From Caldifarciminota bacterium (lineage in GTDB: Bacteria; Hydrothermota; Tepidihabitantia; Tepidihabitantales; Tepidihabitantaceae), in the NCBI GenBank assembly GCA_903908785.1, contig CAIVTL010000075.1, positions 1 through 18,137 on the forward strand: DNA of 18,137 nt, given 5' to 3'. Positions 1 to 7,868 of the stretch are shown here, one piece after another (the first letter of the stretch is position 1; each line of letters begins with the position of its first letter). The notes beneath the pieces were generated by a model. It searched no databases. It saw only the letters and a list, made by a program, of their open reading frames with translations, and was not told the origin of the DNA. The position numbers and the translations under genes are program-made.

Positions 1-42
1 CCCGTAACTCGTGCCCCGTAACTCGCAACCCGCAACTCGTTC
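1..42. repeat. Degenerate 7-bp tandem repeat array (copy 1)
   Basis: Six consecutive heptamers with no indel: CCCGTAA, CTCGTGC, CCCGTAA, CTCGCAA, CCCGCAA, CTCGTTC. The array runs off the left window edge, so its true length is unknown. It lies just upstream of the candidate promoter for the beta-propeller gene. It belongs to the same period class as the other heptad arrays in this window, although its unit sequence differs from the TTC-rich ones. Confidence 0.75.
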
Positions 43-51
43 GTGCCTTGC

Positions 52-80
52 TTGACATGGCGGTCAAAACGAGGCAGTAT
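52..80 (+). promoter_or_regulatory. Candidate sigma70-type promoter of the beta-propeller gene
   Basis: A perfect TTGACA (52-57) is followed after 17 bp by CAGTAT (75-80), which matches TATAAT at only three positions. The -35 is convincing and the -10 is weak. The start would lie near position 87, giving a leader of about 110 nt. That leader contains a small hairpin (GCGGG at 121-125 pairing with CCCGC at 131-135) before the Shine-Dalgarno. Confidence 0.45.
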
Positions 81-198
81 TTAGTATCCGCCGTGATCTG
101 ACGGTGGTCGTGACTGCAACGCGGGCTGGTCCCGCCTTGCATCCGTCGAGCCCGGAATTGGAGTGGTCGGATAAATCGGACAATCTGGAGGACATTTA

Positions 199-1587
199 AT
201 GTACCGCAAGTATAGTCTTCTTGCCCTGCTCGGGGTCGCAGCAACCCTCGTCAGCTCCGCCTCGGCTATCATCTTCGTCGAGGAAACCATCAACGTGGGC
301 AATGCGCCCTGGGCGATGGTCTATGATTCAATTGACCAGAAGGTATTCGTGGCCAACCACGGCTCCAGTTCGGTCTCGGTCATCAATCCCGCGACCGACG
401 TCGTGACCGCGACCATACCGGTCGAGGAGTACCCTTCGGCGATATGCTGGAGCCCGACCAGCACCAAGGTGTACGTGGTCTGCACGCCGCTCAGCGGCAA
501 CGGGACGGTTACGGTAATCGACGCCTACACCAACGCGGCACTCACCTCCATCAGCGTCGGCCAGAGCCCGGCAGCAATTGTCTGGTGCTCGGCCCGCAAC
601 AAGGCGTACTGCATGAACCGAACCAGCGCAACCATCGCGGTGATTGACTGTCAGAGCGACCAGGTCGTGGCGAACATCACTCTTCCCAATCAAACGCCGA
701 ACGATATCGCGTACAATGCGACCAACGACCATATCTACGTCAGCAGTTCCGCCTACCAGCAGAACGGAAGAGTGCGGGCGATTGACTGTGCCACCGACCA
801 GATCGTCGCGACGATTACCTGCGCCTACGGCACCGCGGATGTAGAGGTCAACCCGGTGAGCAACAAGGTCTACGCGGCTAACACGGGCGGCACCACCGTG
901 ACGGTCATCAATGGCGCAACCAACCAGCGCATCGGCAACATAACAACCCGCCCGACACCGACACCGCTCCTCTGGGTTCCGCCCAACAAGCTCTTTGTCG
1001 GCGAGTACTGGGACAGCACGGTCGCGTACCTGGGCGGAGACGACCTGAGCATCCCCACCGCGAACCATATCCCGGTCGCCGGCACGCCCAAAACCCTGCT
1101 CCTATCTCCAGACTGCCAGCAGGTCTTCAGCGGCCTTGACCTCGCGAGCAGAGTCGTTGCCCTGAATTCGAGGGACGGCCAGGAGAGAGTCCTCGAACTG
1201 CTCGATGTCAACTCCGGCCCGCAGGCGATGGTCTACTACCAGCCGCAGAATCGAGTCTTCGTGGGCAACGCCTGGGACTCGACCGTTACGGTAATCCGGA
1301 CCGAGGTCGGAATTGAGGAGTCGGGCAAGCCGATCCCGCCGTCGGGCCCGGCGCTGGTCCGGGCATTGCCGAGCCCGGCCCCGGCCCGGCACATGGTAAG
1401 TTTCTCCGCGACCGGCTTTGCGCCGACCCGGCTCGACATCCGCGACGCCACCGGTCGCCTCCTCACGACCTCCTCATTTGCCATTTCCACTTCGTCATTC
1501 TCCTCTTACTTCTCTTCACCCGGGGTCTATTTCTGCACCCTGAGCGATGGCATCCGCAGCGCCGCCTGCAAGCTGGCCGTCCGCTAG
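199..1587 (+). CDS. Secreted YVTN-type beta-propeller protein with C-terminal sorting domain
   Basis: Predicted exported protein of 462 residues. A signal peptide is visible at residues 1-23 (basic start, then a hydrophobic stretch ending in SASA). Residues 25-370 hold repeated blades with the signature VYVANxGSxTVxVIxxATNxVVATIxVG, the YVTN/NHL-like propeller family whose members are surface or binding proteins. Residues 385-462 resemble a type IX secretion (Por) sorting domain: a proline-containing lead-in, LDIRDATGRLL, then SPGVYFCTLSDG and a basic end. Inside that domain, residues 422-441 are an S/T/F-rich insertion encoded by 7-bp repeats. The start is set by GGAGG at 187-191, eight bases before the ATG. 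No enzyme motif is visible and the ligand is unknown. The family call is firm; the export route is inferred from the tail. Confidence 0.88.
   Translation: MYRKYSLLALLGVAATLVSSASAIIFVEETINVGNAPWAMVYDSIDQKVFVANHGSSSVSVINPATDVVTATIPVEEYPSAICWSPTSTKVYVVCTPLSGNGTVTVIDAYTNAALTSISVGQSPAAIVWCSARNKAYCMNRTSATIAVIDCQSDQVVANITLPNQTPNDIAYNATNDHIYVSSSAYQQNGRVRAIDCATDQIVATITCAYGTADVEVNPVSNKVYAANTGGTTVTVINGATNQRIGNITTRPTPTPLLWVPPNKLFVGEYWDSTVAYLGGDDLSIPTANHIPVAGTPKTLLLSPDCQQVFSGLDLASRVVALNSRDGQERVLELLDVNSGPQAMVYYQPQNRVFVGNAWDSTVTVIRTEVGIEESGKPIPPSGPALVRALPSPAPARHMVSFSATGFAPTRLDIRDATGRLLTTSSFAISTSSFSSYFSSPGVYFCTLSDGIRSAACKLAVR
1464..1519 (+). repeat. Heptad repeat array inside a coding region (copy 2)
   Basis: Eight heptamers in register (CACGACC, TCCTCAT, TTGCCAT, TTCCACT, TCGTCAT, TCTCCTC, TTACTTC, TCTTCAC). 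They encode a serine/threonine/phenylalanine-rich loop within the C-terminal sorting domain of the beta-propeller protein. The 7-bp period does not respect codons, so 21 bp (three units) gives seven residues. The reading frame stays open across it. Confidence 0.6.
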
Positions 1588-1622
1588 GCGGTTTTCCCGG
1601 TTTCGGTGGGCAAAATACCGGC

Positions 1623-1651
1623 TTGACAGCGGCCGGTGTTGGTTCTAGAAT
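1623..1651 (+). promoter_or_regulatory. Strong sigma70-type promoter for the CARDB/Kelch-like gene
   Basis: TTGACA (1623-1628, perfect), a 17-bp spacer, then TAGAAT (1646-1651, five of six consensus bases). Spacing is ideal. The predicted start is near 1658, giving a leader of about 140 nt that contains several hairpins. It sits in the gap after the beta-propeller gene, so the 1170-residue protein probably has its own transcript. Confidence 0.75.
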
Positions 1652-1659
1652 TGGTGGCT

Positions 1660-1794
1660 CGTGGCCACGGGTTCGGCCACGTCCATCCGCAAAGACATAG
1701 TTAAGCTGTCAAACCGCGGCCACCCAAGGGGCGGGGTGTCGCCGTGTTAAGGTAACCCGAACCAAGCGCTCCGTAAGAAACCTTAAGGAGGTTT
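1660..1794 (+). promoter_or_regulatory. Folded 5' leader of the CARDB/Kelch-like gene, no known riboswitch class recognised
   Basis: Four possible hairpins are visible. First, CGTGGCC (1660-1666) pairs with GGCCACG (1675-1681). Second, GACA (1694-1697) pairs with TGTC (1707-1710). Third, CGGCCACCC (1717-1725) pairs with GGGTG plus GCCG (1734-1744, a TC bulge at 1739-1740). Fourth, AAACC (1778-1782) pairs with GGTTT (1790-1794), which would occlude part of the Shine-Dalgarno. This suggests control of mRNA stability or translation, but no ligand class is assigned. Confidence 0.4.
1784..1792 (+). promoter_or_regulatory. Very strong Shine-Dalgarno
   Basis: TAAGGAGGT, a near-complete anti-Shine-Dalgarno complement, ends five bases before the ATG at 1798. 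It fixes that start and predicts high expression. It partly overlaps the small AAACC/GGTTT hairpin. Confidence 0.85.
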
Positions 1795-1797
1795 AGG

Positions 1798-4700
1798 ATG
1801 AGAAAACTGATGCTGGTGGTCATCCTGCCGCTGCTGTTCGGCCTGGCATTTGCCGGACCCAACCTGTCAACGGTGAGTGACCCCAACGCGGTCCGCAAGC
1901 CGGCCGACCCGAACGCACCCGCCATCGTCGAGGTGCCGGTTCCGCCGACGCCTATCACCGACGCCCCGCCGCCCTTCGGCACGATTTTGCAGTCGTGGGC
2001 GGTGACAATGAGCGGGCAATACGGCGGGTCCGGAATCACCAACTGGCGCGAAAAGGGCCGGTTGTACTGTGTGGACCAGGCTGCCATGGGCGGCACTCCG
2101 GATGTCTACTCCTACGTAGCCACCGACCCGGTCGGAACGTGGCGCCAGGAGCACTGGACATTCCCGTCCTTCGGCGGCTCGTTGCCGTGGGGCATTGCGT
2201 TTGACCCGGACTCGAACTGCTTCTGGGTCAGCCACACCACCGGCGGCGGCGGCGGCACGAGTTCATTGCTGGCCCGCTTCGACACTCTGGGCCAATGGAT
2301 GGGCCGGCCGCAGGATACCTGGCAGACCTGTCCGCTGATGACCACCAACTGGATTGGCGGTTTTGACAAGTGGCCGGGCACGGACACATTTTTCGGCCTG
2401 CCGGTGCAGATGCTCCCGACCATCGTAGTGAAGTTCAACCCGTACACCAAGACCTTCTACGGTCCGGTGACGTACGGCGGCACGACCGCGGAAGAACGCG
2501 GCTCCACCTTCCTCCCGTACGATTCGCTCTACATCCTCACGACCGGCTGGTACAACAACAGTTATCGCAAGCGTGACACGACCGGCTTCCTGCTGCAGGA
2601 TGTCTATGCCGGCACAGGCTGCGCTGACGTAACCTTCTGGGTACCCGAATCCCCCGGCCCGGACGACACTTGCATATTCTTCTGCATGAACAGCTCCCCC
2701 GACAACCTTCTGCAGAAAGTTTCGGCGGGTATGCTGTGGAGTCAGCTCCCGTCCGTTTCCGACTTCAACGTCCGGCCGACGGCAATCCTGAGCCCGACCG
2801 GCACGATTGACTCAGGCCAGTCCATCATCCCGCGCCTGATCATCCGCAACATGAGTTCAACGCCGGCCACCGACGTCAAAGCCTTCTTCACGATTGACGA
2901 CGGCACGCCGACCGGCTACAACGACAGCTTGACCGGGATCTACCTCGACATGCACACCGCGGAGACCCTCGCGTTTGGCGGCTGGGTTCCGCGCGGCCGC
3001 GACAGCATGGGCGTCGTCGCCTGGACCTACTGGGCGGGCGATTCGATCCCCAAGGACGACACCATCCGCAACCGGATCCTGGTCCGAGTCAAGGATGTCG
3101 GCATCACCGAGATTAAGGTACCGGCTCCGGATACGACGGTTGACTCCGGCGTCGTCTTCAGCCCGCAGTGCCGAGTCTGGAACTACGGCAACGTCTCCCT
3201 GAACTTCGACGTGCGGTTCCGCATCGGTGCCTGGCAGGCCACGCGCAACCTCAACCTGATTGCCGGCGGCGCAACGCTCGTCACCGCGCCGACCCCGTAC
3301 ACGGCAATGCCCGGCATCTGGGCCTGCATCTGCAACGCGGTCGTAGTCGGCGACCTGCACCCTGAGAACAACGTCATGATCGACACGTTCACCGTGCGCG
3401 GCACGGTAACGGTCGACGTGGCTGCCCGCGCCGTGCTGGCGCCGACCGGCGTCGTCGACACGACACAGGTAATCACGCCCAGCGGCCGTTTCGCCAACCT
3501 CGGCATTGACCCGGCTGCGTTCTGGGGCTTCTTCAGCATCCGGAACTCCGGCGGTACCGAAATCTACGCCGAGTCGAGCCAGGTAATGCTCAACCCCGGC
3601 GATTCGACCGACGTCGAGTTCGCGACCATCCAGTTCTCAATCCTGGGCAACTACACCGCAATCTGCTCGACCGCCATGCCCGGCGACCAGAACTCGACCA
3701 ACGACGTCGTGAAGGCTCCGTTCCGCGTGGTTGACAAGGTCACCGGCGACATCGGCGTCACGGCGATTCTGCAGCCGCCGGCCCACGTCTACCCCGACTC
3801 CAGCTTCATCCCCACCGCGACCTGGAAGAACTACGGTGAAGATGAAGCCACTATCACCGCCTACTTCTTCATCCACAACAAGTACGGCGTCCGCATGTAC
3901 AACCAACTCCAGGCCGGCGTGACATTGAGCGGCGGAGCGGAAACCACGCTCACTTTCGCCAGCTTCAACGTCGGCAACGACACCGGCCACTGGTACGCTC
4001 GCTGCTCGACCATGGCGGGCGATACCAACTTCTCCAACGACACGCTCGACAAGCCGTTCGTAGTCAGCGCCAACACCTGGCCGCCGGGCTGGGCTGAAGT
4101 CGCGGCGCTGCCGATGACGCCATCCGGCAAGGCAGTTAAGGACGGCGGCTGGCTCGCCTACGACGCAAGCAAGGGCTGGATCTTCGGCGCCAAGGGCAAC
4201 AAGACGTCGGACTTCTACGCGTTCGACCCGAACGCCGACGGCTGGAATACGATGACCGCGGTTCCGCCCGGCACCGAAGCCAAGCCGGTCGGCAAGGGCG
4301 CAGCCGGCTGCGCGGACGGCAACGGTAAGGTCTATGCCGTCAAGGGCAACAACACGCTGGGCTTCTACGAGTACAACGCCGCGGACAACACCTGGTCCCA
4401 GAAGAAGGACGTCCCGACCGGTGCCGGCAAGAAGATAAAGGGCGGCGCCGGGCTCGCCTGGGGCACGAAAGCCGGCGTCGGCGCCGTGTACGTGCTCAAG
4501 GGCTACAAGAACGAGTTCTACAAGTACAGCCCGCTCGACTCGACCTGGACCACCCTGACCCCGGCCCCGGTCGGCTCCAAGGAAAAGTGGGACAAGGGCT
4601 CGTGGCTCGTTTCTGACGGCGGCCACATGCTGTACGCCCACAAGGCGAAGTACCACGAGTTCTACACCTACGACTGCGAGATGGATTCCTGGAGCTCGGC

Positions 4701-5310
4701 CAAGACCGCGATGCCGATTCCGGGCTCGGCCGGTTCGAAGAAGTCCAAGGACGGCGGCTCGGCCGCTTGGCTCGACGGAAAGATCTACGCCTTCAAGGGC
4801 GGCAACACCGTCGAGTTCTGGAAGTACTCGCCGGACGGCGACTCCTGGGGCGAGAAGGAACAGATCCCGCTGATCGGCTCCACCGGCAAGAAGAAGAAGG
4901 TCAAGGCCGGCGCCGCTCTGGCCGGGATTCCTGGCATGGCCGTGTTCGGCTTCAAGGGCAACAAGTCCTTCGAGTTCTGGCGCTATGTGCCGGCCACAAT
5001 GGTCGCGGCTCCGGCGAACCGCGAAGGCGTGATGTCGGGCGTCCTGCCCGGGCTCACCGGCGCGCTGCGCATCAGCCCGAACCCGCTGGCCGGCGGCTTT
5101 GCGACCCTGCGCTACAGCCTGCCCAAGGCCGGTCTGGCATCACTTCACATCTACGATGTGACGGGCCGGACGGTCCTATCGCAGACGCTGCTCGCGGGAC
5201 GAACCGGGACCGCCGGTATCGACCTGCGGAAGCTCGAAGCGGGCGTGTACCTGGTCAAGGTCACGACCGAGGGCTTCAGCACTACGCAGAAGCTGGTCGT
5301 CCAGCACTAA
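1798..5310 (+). CDS. Large secreted protein: CARDB-like repeats, six Kelch-like blades, type IX sorting domain
   Basis: Predicted exported protein of 1170 residues. A signal peptide covers residues 1-19 (MRKL, hydrophobic core, AFA). Residues 30-320 form an unassigned beta-rich region with WGIAFDPDSNCFWVS-like propeller phrases. Four CARDB-like immunoglobulin-fold repeats begin near residues 322, 433, 540 and 651, each opening with D(I/V)xVxAI followed by a PxGxVDSG-type phrase and an N-Y/L-G turn. Residues 762-1075 hold six Kelch-like blades with the motif FKGN...EF(Y/W)xYxPxxDSW, unusually rich in lysine and glycine. Residues 1087-1170 are a Por secretion-tail domain (ISPNPL, VYLVKVTTEG, final KLVVQ). 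It is likely a surface or extracellular adhesin-like or binding protein. It has its own promoter and terminator. No catalytic motif is seen. Confidence 0.9.
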   Translation: MRKLMLVVILPLLFGLAFAGPNLSTVSDPNAVRKPADPNAPAIVEVPVPPTPITDAPPPFGTILQSWAVTMSGQYGGSGITNWREKGRLYCVDQAAMGGTPDVYSYVATDPVGTWRQEHWTFPSFGGSLPWGIAFDPDSNCFWVSHTTGGGGGTSSLLARFDTLGQWMGRPQDTWQTCPLMTTNWIGGFDKWPGTDTFFGLPVQMLPTIVVKFNPYTKTFYGPVTYGGTTAEERGSTFLPYDSLYILTTGWYNNSYRKRDTTGFLLQDVYAGTGCADVTFWVPESPGPDDTCIFFCMNSSPDNLLQKVSAGMLWSQLPSVSDFNVRPTAILSPTGTIDSGQSIIPRLIIRNMSSTPATDVKAFFTIDDGTPTGYNDSLTGIYLDMHTAETLAFGGWVPRGRDSMGVVAWTYWAGDSIPKDDTIRNRILVRVKDVGITEIKVPAPDTTVDSGVVFSPQCRVWNYGNVSLNFDVRFRIGAWQATRNLNLIAGGATLVTAPTPYTAMPGIWACICNAVVVGDLHPENNVMIDTFTVRGTVTVDVAARAVLAPTGVVDTTQVITPSGRFANLGIDPAAFWGFFSIRNSGGTEIYAESSQVMLNPGDSTDVEFATIQFSILGNYTAICSTAMPGDQNSTNDVVKAPFRVVDKVTGDIGVTAILQPPAHVYPDSSFIPTATWKNYGEDEATITAYFFIHNKYGVRMYNQLQAGVTLSGGAETTLTFASFNVGNDTGHWYARCSTMAGDTNFSNDTLDKPFVVSANTWPPGWAEVAALPMTPSGKAVKDGGWLAYDASKGWIFGAKGNKTSDFYAFDPNADGWNTMTAVPPGTEAKPVGKGAAGCADGNGKVYAVKGNNTLGFYEYNAADNTWSQKKDVPTGAGKKIKGGAGLAWGTKAGVGAVYVLKGYKNEFYKYSPLDSTWTTLTPAPVGSKEKWDKGSWLVSDGGHMLYAHKAKYHEFYTYDCEMDSWSSAKTAMPIPGSAGSKKSKDGGSAAWLDGKIYAFKGGNTVEFWKYSPDGDSWGEKEQIPLIGSTGKKKKVKAGAALAGIPGMAVFGFKGNKSFEFWRYVPATMVAAPANREGVMSGVLPGLTGALRISPNPLAGGFATLRYSLPKAGLASLHIYDVTGRTVLSQTLLAGRTGTAGIDLRKLEAGVYLVKVTTEGFSTTQKLVVQH

Positions 5311-5330
5311 GTCCGAACAGTCCGATTCGC

Positions 5331-5360
5331 GAGAGGCGGCCTTCGGGCCGCCTCTCTTTT
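5331..5360 (+). terminator. Rho-independent terminator
   Basis: A perfect 11-bp stem, GAGAGGCGGCC (5331-5341) with GGCCGCCTCTC (5346-5356), is closed by a TTCG tetraloop and followed by TTTT (5357-5360). It lies 20 bp after the stop of the CARDB/Kelch-like gene and ends that transcript before the next promoter. Confidence 0.93.
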
Positions 5361-5388
5361 GCAGTGCGCGGTGCAGCGAAGCCGAACC

Positions 5389-5416
5389 TTGACATGCGGG
5401 CACTCGGTTTCATAAT
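5389..5416 (+). promoter_or_regulatory. Leaderless-type promoter of the membrane glycosyltransferase gene
   Basis: TTGACA (5389-5394), a 16-bp spacer, then CATAAT (5411-5416, five of six). Only eight bases separate the -10 from the ATG at 5425, so transcription would begin about two bases before the start codon. No Shine-Dalgarno is present. The layout matches that of the promoter at 15254-15281. Confidence 0.7.
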
Positions 5417-5424
5417 CATCACCG

Positions 5425-7086
5425 ATGCCCAGGTCCAGCGCCCGCGCCGCCCGGCAGCCGACAGTTCGGCTGGGCTGGCGGCGCGCGCTGCTGCTGGCGT
5501 TGATTATCGCCGGCCTCTTCACCGCGTACCTGTCGGTGGAACTGAAACAGAACGGCAAGCCGGGTTTCCCGCTCGACGACCCGTGGATACACCTGACCTT
5601 TGCCCATAACCTCGCCCGCGGCTGGGGCTTCGCGTACAACCATGGGGAGCCGGTCGCGGGTTCCACCGCCCCGGTCTGGACCTTCATCCTTGCGCTCGTC
5701 CATCTGGTCACCGGCAAAGTGGCGGCGCTGGTCGTGATTGCCAAGTTGCTGGGCGCGGCGTTCCTGCTGGCATCGGCGGTGTTCGCCTGCCGAATCGCCG
5801 CCCGCCTCACCGGCAGCGAATGGACCGGACTTGCAGCCGGCCTGGCGGTCGCAACTCTCGGCCCGATGGAATGGGCGATGATGTCCGGCATGGAGGTCAC
5901 GCTGTCAGTCGCCCTGACTCTCGCCGGCATCTACTACTACCTGAGGTTCCGCACCGGCTGGATGTCAACGCTGGCATGGATTCTGTTCGGGCTCGCGGCG
6001 TGGGCTCGCCCCGAGAGCCTGTCGCTTGCCGGGTTCGCGGCACTCGACTCACTCCTGCGCCGGTTTGCCCTCAAGCGGCCGGTCGCCTTCTGGCGCGGGT
6101 TCGGCGCCTGGCTGGTCATTATCCTTGCCTGGGTGGGGTTCAACTATTCACTCTCCCACTCGCTGTTCCCCCAGACCTATCTGGCCAAGGCCGGCAACAC
6201 CAGCCTGTTCGCCGCCATTGCTGCCGGCAGCCTGCCACAATTGAAGGGACTACTGACCGTTGGCGTCCCCTCCTACTTCGCCGACTTCTGCGTTCATCTC
6301 TGGCATGCCAACCCGGCGCTGGCGTTGCTTGTGCCCGTCGGGCTTGTCGGCCTCGCGGTGTCTGCCTTCCGGCGCGGACGCGACACCGGACTGCTGATTC
6401 CGCTGCTGGTGCTAGGCTACGTCCCGCTCATCGGCCTCGTCTCACCTGTGTTCGGGGCGGCTTTCCAGAACGGCCGCTACATCGGCAACGTGACTGCGCT
6501 GGCCGCGGTCGTCGCGGTCATCGGCGTGGATTGCATCTGGCGCTGGATTCGGCACTCGGGAATTCGGCTCGGAACCACTGCTCTCCTGCTGGCTGCTGCG
6601 GGATTCAACGCGGCGACCGTGTCGGTTGCGACAATTCGGAACACCACCCGCGCCGAGTCATCCATCAACCGGATGCAGGTCGCGTTGGGACATTGGCTGG
6701 CTGACAACACGCCGGCCGAAGCGACGCTTGCCTGCAACGACATCGGCGCCATCGGCTATTTCTCGGGCCGCTACATTTACGACCTTACCGGGCTGGTAAC
6801 AAAGGAAATACTCAGCTACCGGCCGGACCGTGACCGTGACCTCACGTTCATCAACGACCGGAAGCCCGACTTCCTTGTCATCTACCCGGTCGCGTATCCC
6901 GGTATCGAACAAGCGCCGCTTCTCAAGGCTGTCGCCTGCGCCGACGTCAAAGACAACACCGCCAGCCTGTTCGACATCCGCCCGCAGCCCAGGACCATCG
7001 CCGGCCTCCTGGTCCTTGACCTCGTTGTCGAGCCGGCCCCGGCAACGCTGACCGTCTTCAAGTGCACCTGGCCACCCCGCCCCTAG
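5425..7086 (+). CDS. Polytopic membrane protein, GT-C-fold glycosyltransferase-like
   Basis: Integral membrane protein of 553 residues. A basic N-terminus (residues 1-20) leads into a first membrane helix near 21-38, followed by many hydrophobic segments up to about residue 420 and a soluble C-terminal part. The first extracytoplasmic loop contains PLDDPWIHL (Asp51, Asp52) and GEPVAGSTAPVWT. An acidic pair in this loop is typical of ArnT/PMT-type GT-C enzymes, which transfer sugars from polyprenyl-phosphate donors to lipid, protein or cell-surface acceptors. Donor and acceptor cannot be read from the sequence. No Shine-Dalgarno precedes the ATG, in keeping with the promoter 8 bp upstream. The gene converges with the soluble glycosyltransferase at 7869-9050; the RAYT lies between them. 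Family membership is inferred from topology and the DD motif. Confidence 0.78.
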   Translation: MPRSSARAARQPTVRLGWRRALLLALIIAGLFTAYLSVELKQNGKPGFPLDDPWIHLTFAHNLARGWGFAYNHGEPVAGSTAPVWTFILALVHLVTGKVAALVVIAKLLGAAFLLASAVFACRIAARLTGSEWTGLAAGLAVATLGPMEWAMMSGMEVTLSVALTLAGIYYYLRFRTGWMSTLAWILFGLAAWARPESLSLAGFAALDSLLRRFALKRPVAFWRGFGAWLVIILAWVGFNYSLSHSLFPQTYLAKAGNTSLFAAIAAGSLPQLKGLLTVGVPSYFADFCVHLWHANPALALLVPVGLVGLAVSAFRRGRDTGLLIPLLVLGYVPLIGLVSPVFGAAFQNGRYIGNVTALAAVVAVIGVDCIWRWIRHSGIRLGTTALLLAAAGFNAATVSVATIRNTTRAESSINRMQVALGHWLADNTPAEATLACNDIGAIGYFSGRYIYDLTGLVTKEILSYRPDRDRDLTFINDRKPDFLVIYPVAYPGIEQAPLLKAVACADVKDNTASLFDIRPQPRTIAGLLVLDLVVEPAPATLTVFKCTWPPRP

Positions 7087-7096
7087 CCCCCGCAAA

Positions 7097-7123
7097 ATAA
7101 TCTGGGGACGCTAACCTCATTTC
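7097..7123 (+). repeat. Left inverted repeat of the RAYT unit
   Basis: This 27-mer, containing CTGGGGACGCTAACC, matches the reverse complement of 7834-7860 at 25 of 27 positions (mismatches at 7102 and 7118). It overlaps the last codons of the RAYT gene: the TGA (7117-7119 on the minus strand) lies inside it. GGGGAC-type termini are commonly seen next to this transposase family. Confidence 0.88.
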
Positions 7124-7797
7124 CGCCTCCGCTGCTGCCTTCGTTTCGGTCGGCCTGCCGGCCGGAGTCTGAGCACGCGGCGGGTTGCCCGCTCGGCCTC
7201 GCTGACAAATAGCTCATCCCCGAATGGCCGCCCGGTTCTTGTGTTCAGCCGAAGCCGCTGGATCAACTCGTCCTCATCGATTTCGCGCAGCCATGCTCGC
7301 CAGTCGCCGACACCTACGAGTTTGTGGGCATCAACAGTTAAGACATCATCGTCCCGGAGTCCGGCGTGCGCGGCCGCGCTGCTCCACTGGTATGATTCCG
7401 CCTCGCGCACGAGACCTGCTCGCACCGGGTTCAGTTCGACATAGCGAACCGCAGCCGCAGTGTGCCGGTCGTCCAAGGGACACGAAAAGAACCGGCCCTG
7501 CCAGCGCCGACCGGTCATGTCATGAGTCCAGTTCACATACTGCGCAAGACGCAAGTGCACTGGCTTGAGCACGGTCGCGAGCGAATCCGCCTGATGTGGA
7601 ATAGCCACGAGATGAACGTGGTTGGGCATCAGGCAGTACGCCACTACCTCCAACCCGTGCGGGACCGAGTACCCCTTCAGCAGATTCAAGTAGCGCTGGT
7701 AGTCGCCGCGCGCGAGAAACACGGTCTCCCGCCGGTCACCGCGTTGCGTCACGTGATGAGGAACACCGGGAATCACAACTCTCGCCATTCTTGGCAT
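7117..7797 (-). CDS. REP-associated tyrosine transposase (Y1/IS200-like, RAYT)
   Basis: Single-strand DNA endonuclease/transposase of 226 residues. It opens with the hallmark MPRMARVVIPGVPHHVTQRG. The HUH metal-binding motif is PNHVHLV (His60, His62). The probable catalytic tyrosine is Tyr119 in RYVELNPVRAGLV, by analogy with characterised RAYTs. The C-terminus is a highly basic tail (RPAGRPKRRQQRRRK). The length fits the family and the frame is intact. RAYTs cleave and mobilise REP-like palindromic elements and usually occur as single domesticated copies. This copy is bracketed by a 27-bp inverted repeat and sits within 10-30 bp of the stops of two convergent genes, so insertion appears to have spared both. 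The start fits the family's conserved N-terminus; a second ATG three codons in is possible. Confidence 0.93.
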   Translation of the reverse strand: MPRMARVVIPGVPHHVTQRGDRRETVFLARGDYQRYLNLLKGYSVPHGLEVVAYCLMPNHVHLVAIPHQADSLATVLKPVHLRLAQYVNWTHDMTGRRWQGRFFSCPLDDRHTAAAVRYVELNPVRAGLVREAESYQWSSAAAHAGLRDDDVLTVDAHKLVGVGDWRAWLREIDEDELIQRLRLNTRTGRPFGDELFVSEAERATRRVLRLRPAGRPKRRQQRRRK

Positions 7798-7833
7798 CGG
7801 GCAATGCTAACACGCAGCGGGCATCGGTCAAGA

Positions 7834-7860
7834 GAAATCAGGTTAGCGTCCCCAAATTAT
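7834..7860 (-). repeat. Right inverted repeat of the RAYT unit
   Basis: Partner of 7097-7123 (25 of 27 identical after reverse complementing), containing GGTTAGCGTCCCC. It begins 36 bp upstream of the RAYT start codon, so it may also carry or affect its promoter. Just outside it, GGGCTAG (7866-7872) mirrors CTAGCCC (7083-7089) on the left. Both of these include the TAG stop of the adjacent host gene, so that outer match may be coincidence. Confidence 0.88.
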
Positions 7861-7868
7861 GGACAGGG

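Noticed and set aside
1683..1745. Cyclic-di-GMP (GEMM) riboswitch in the leader of the CARDB/Kelch-like gene
   Set aside because: CGCAAAG and CAAACC both occur, but in the opposite order to the GEMM consensus and without the joined hairpins and GNRA-type tetraloop of that class.
3637..4656. 339-codon minus-strand open frame
   Set aside because: It is antisense to the CARDB and Kelch-like repeats, with a Val/Ala/Arg-rich shadow composition and no start signal.
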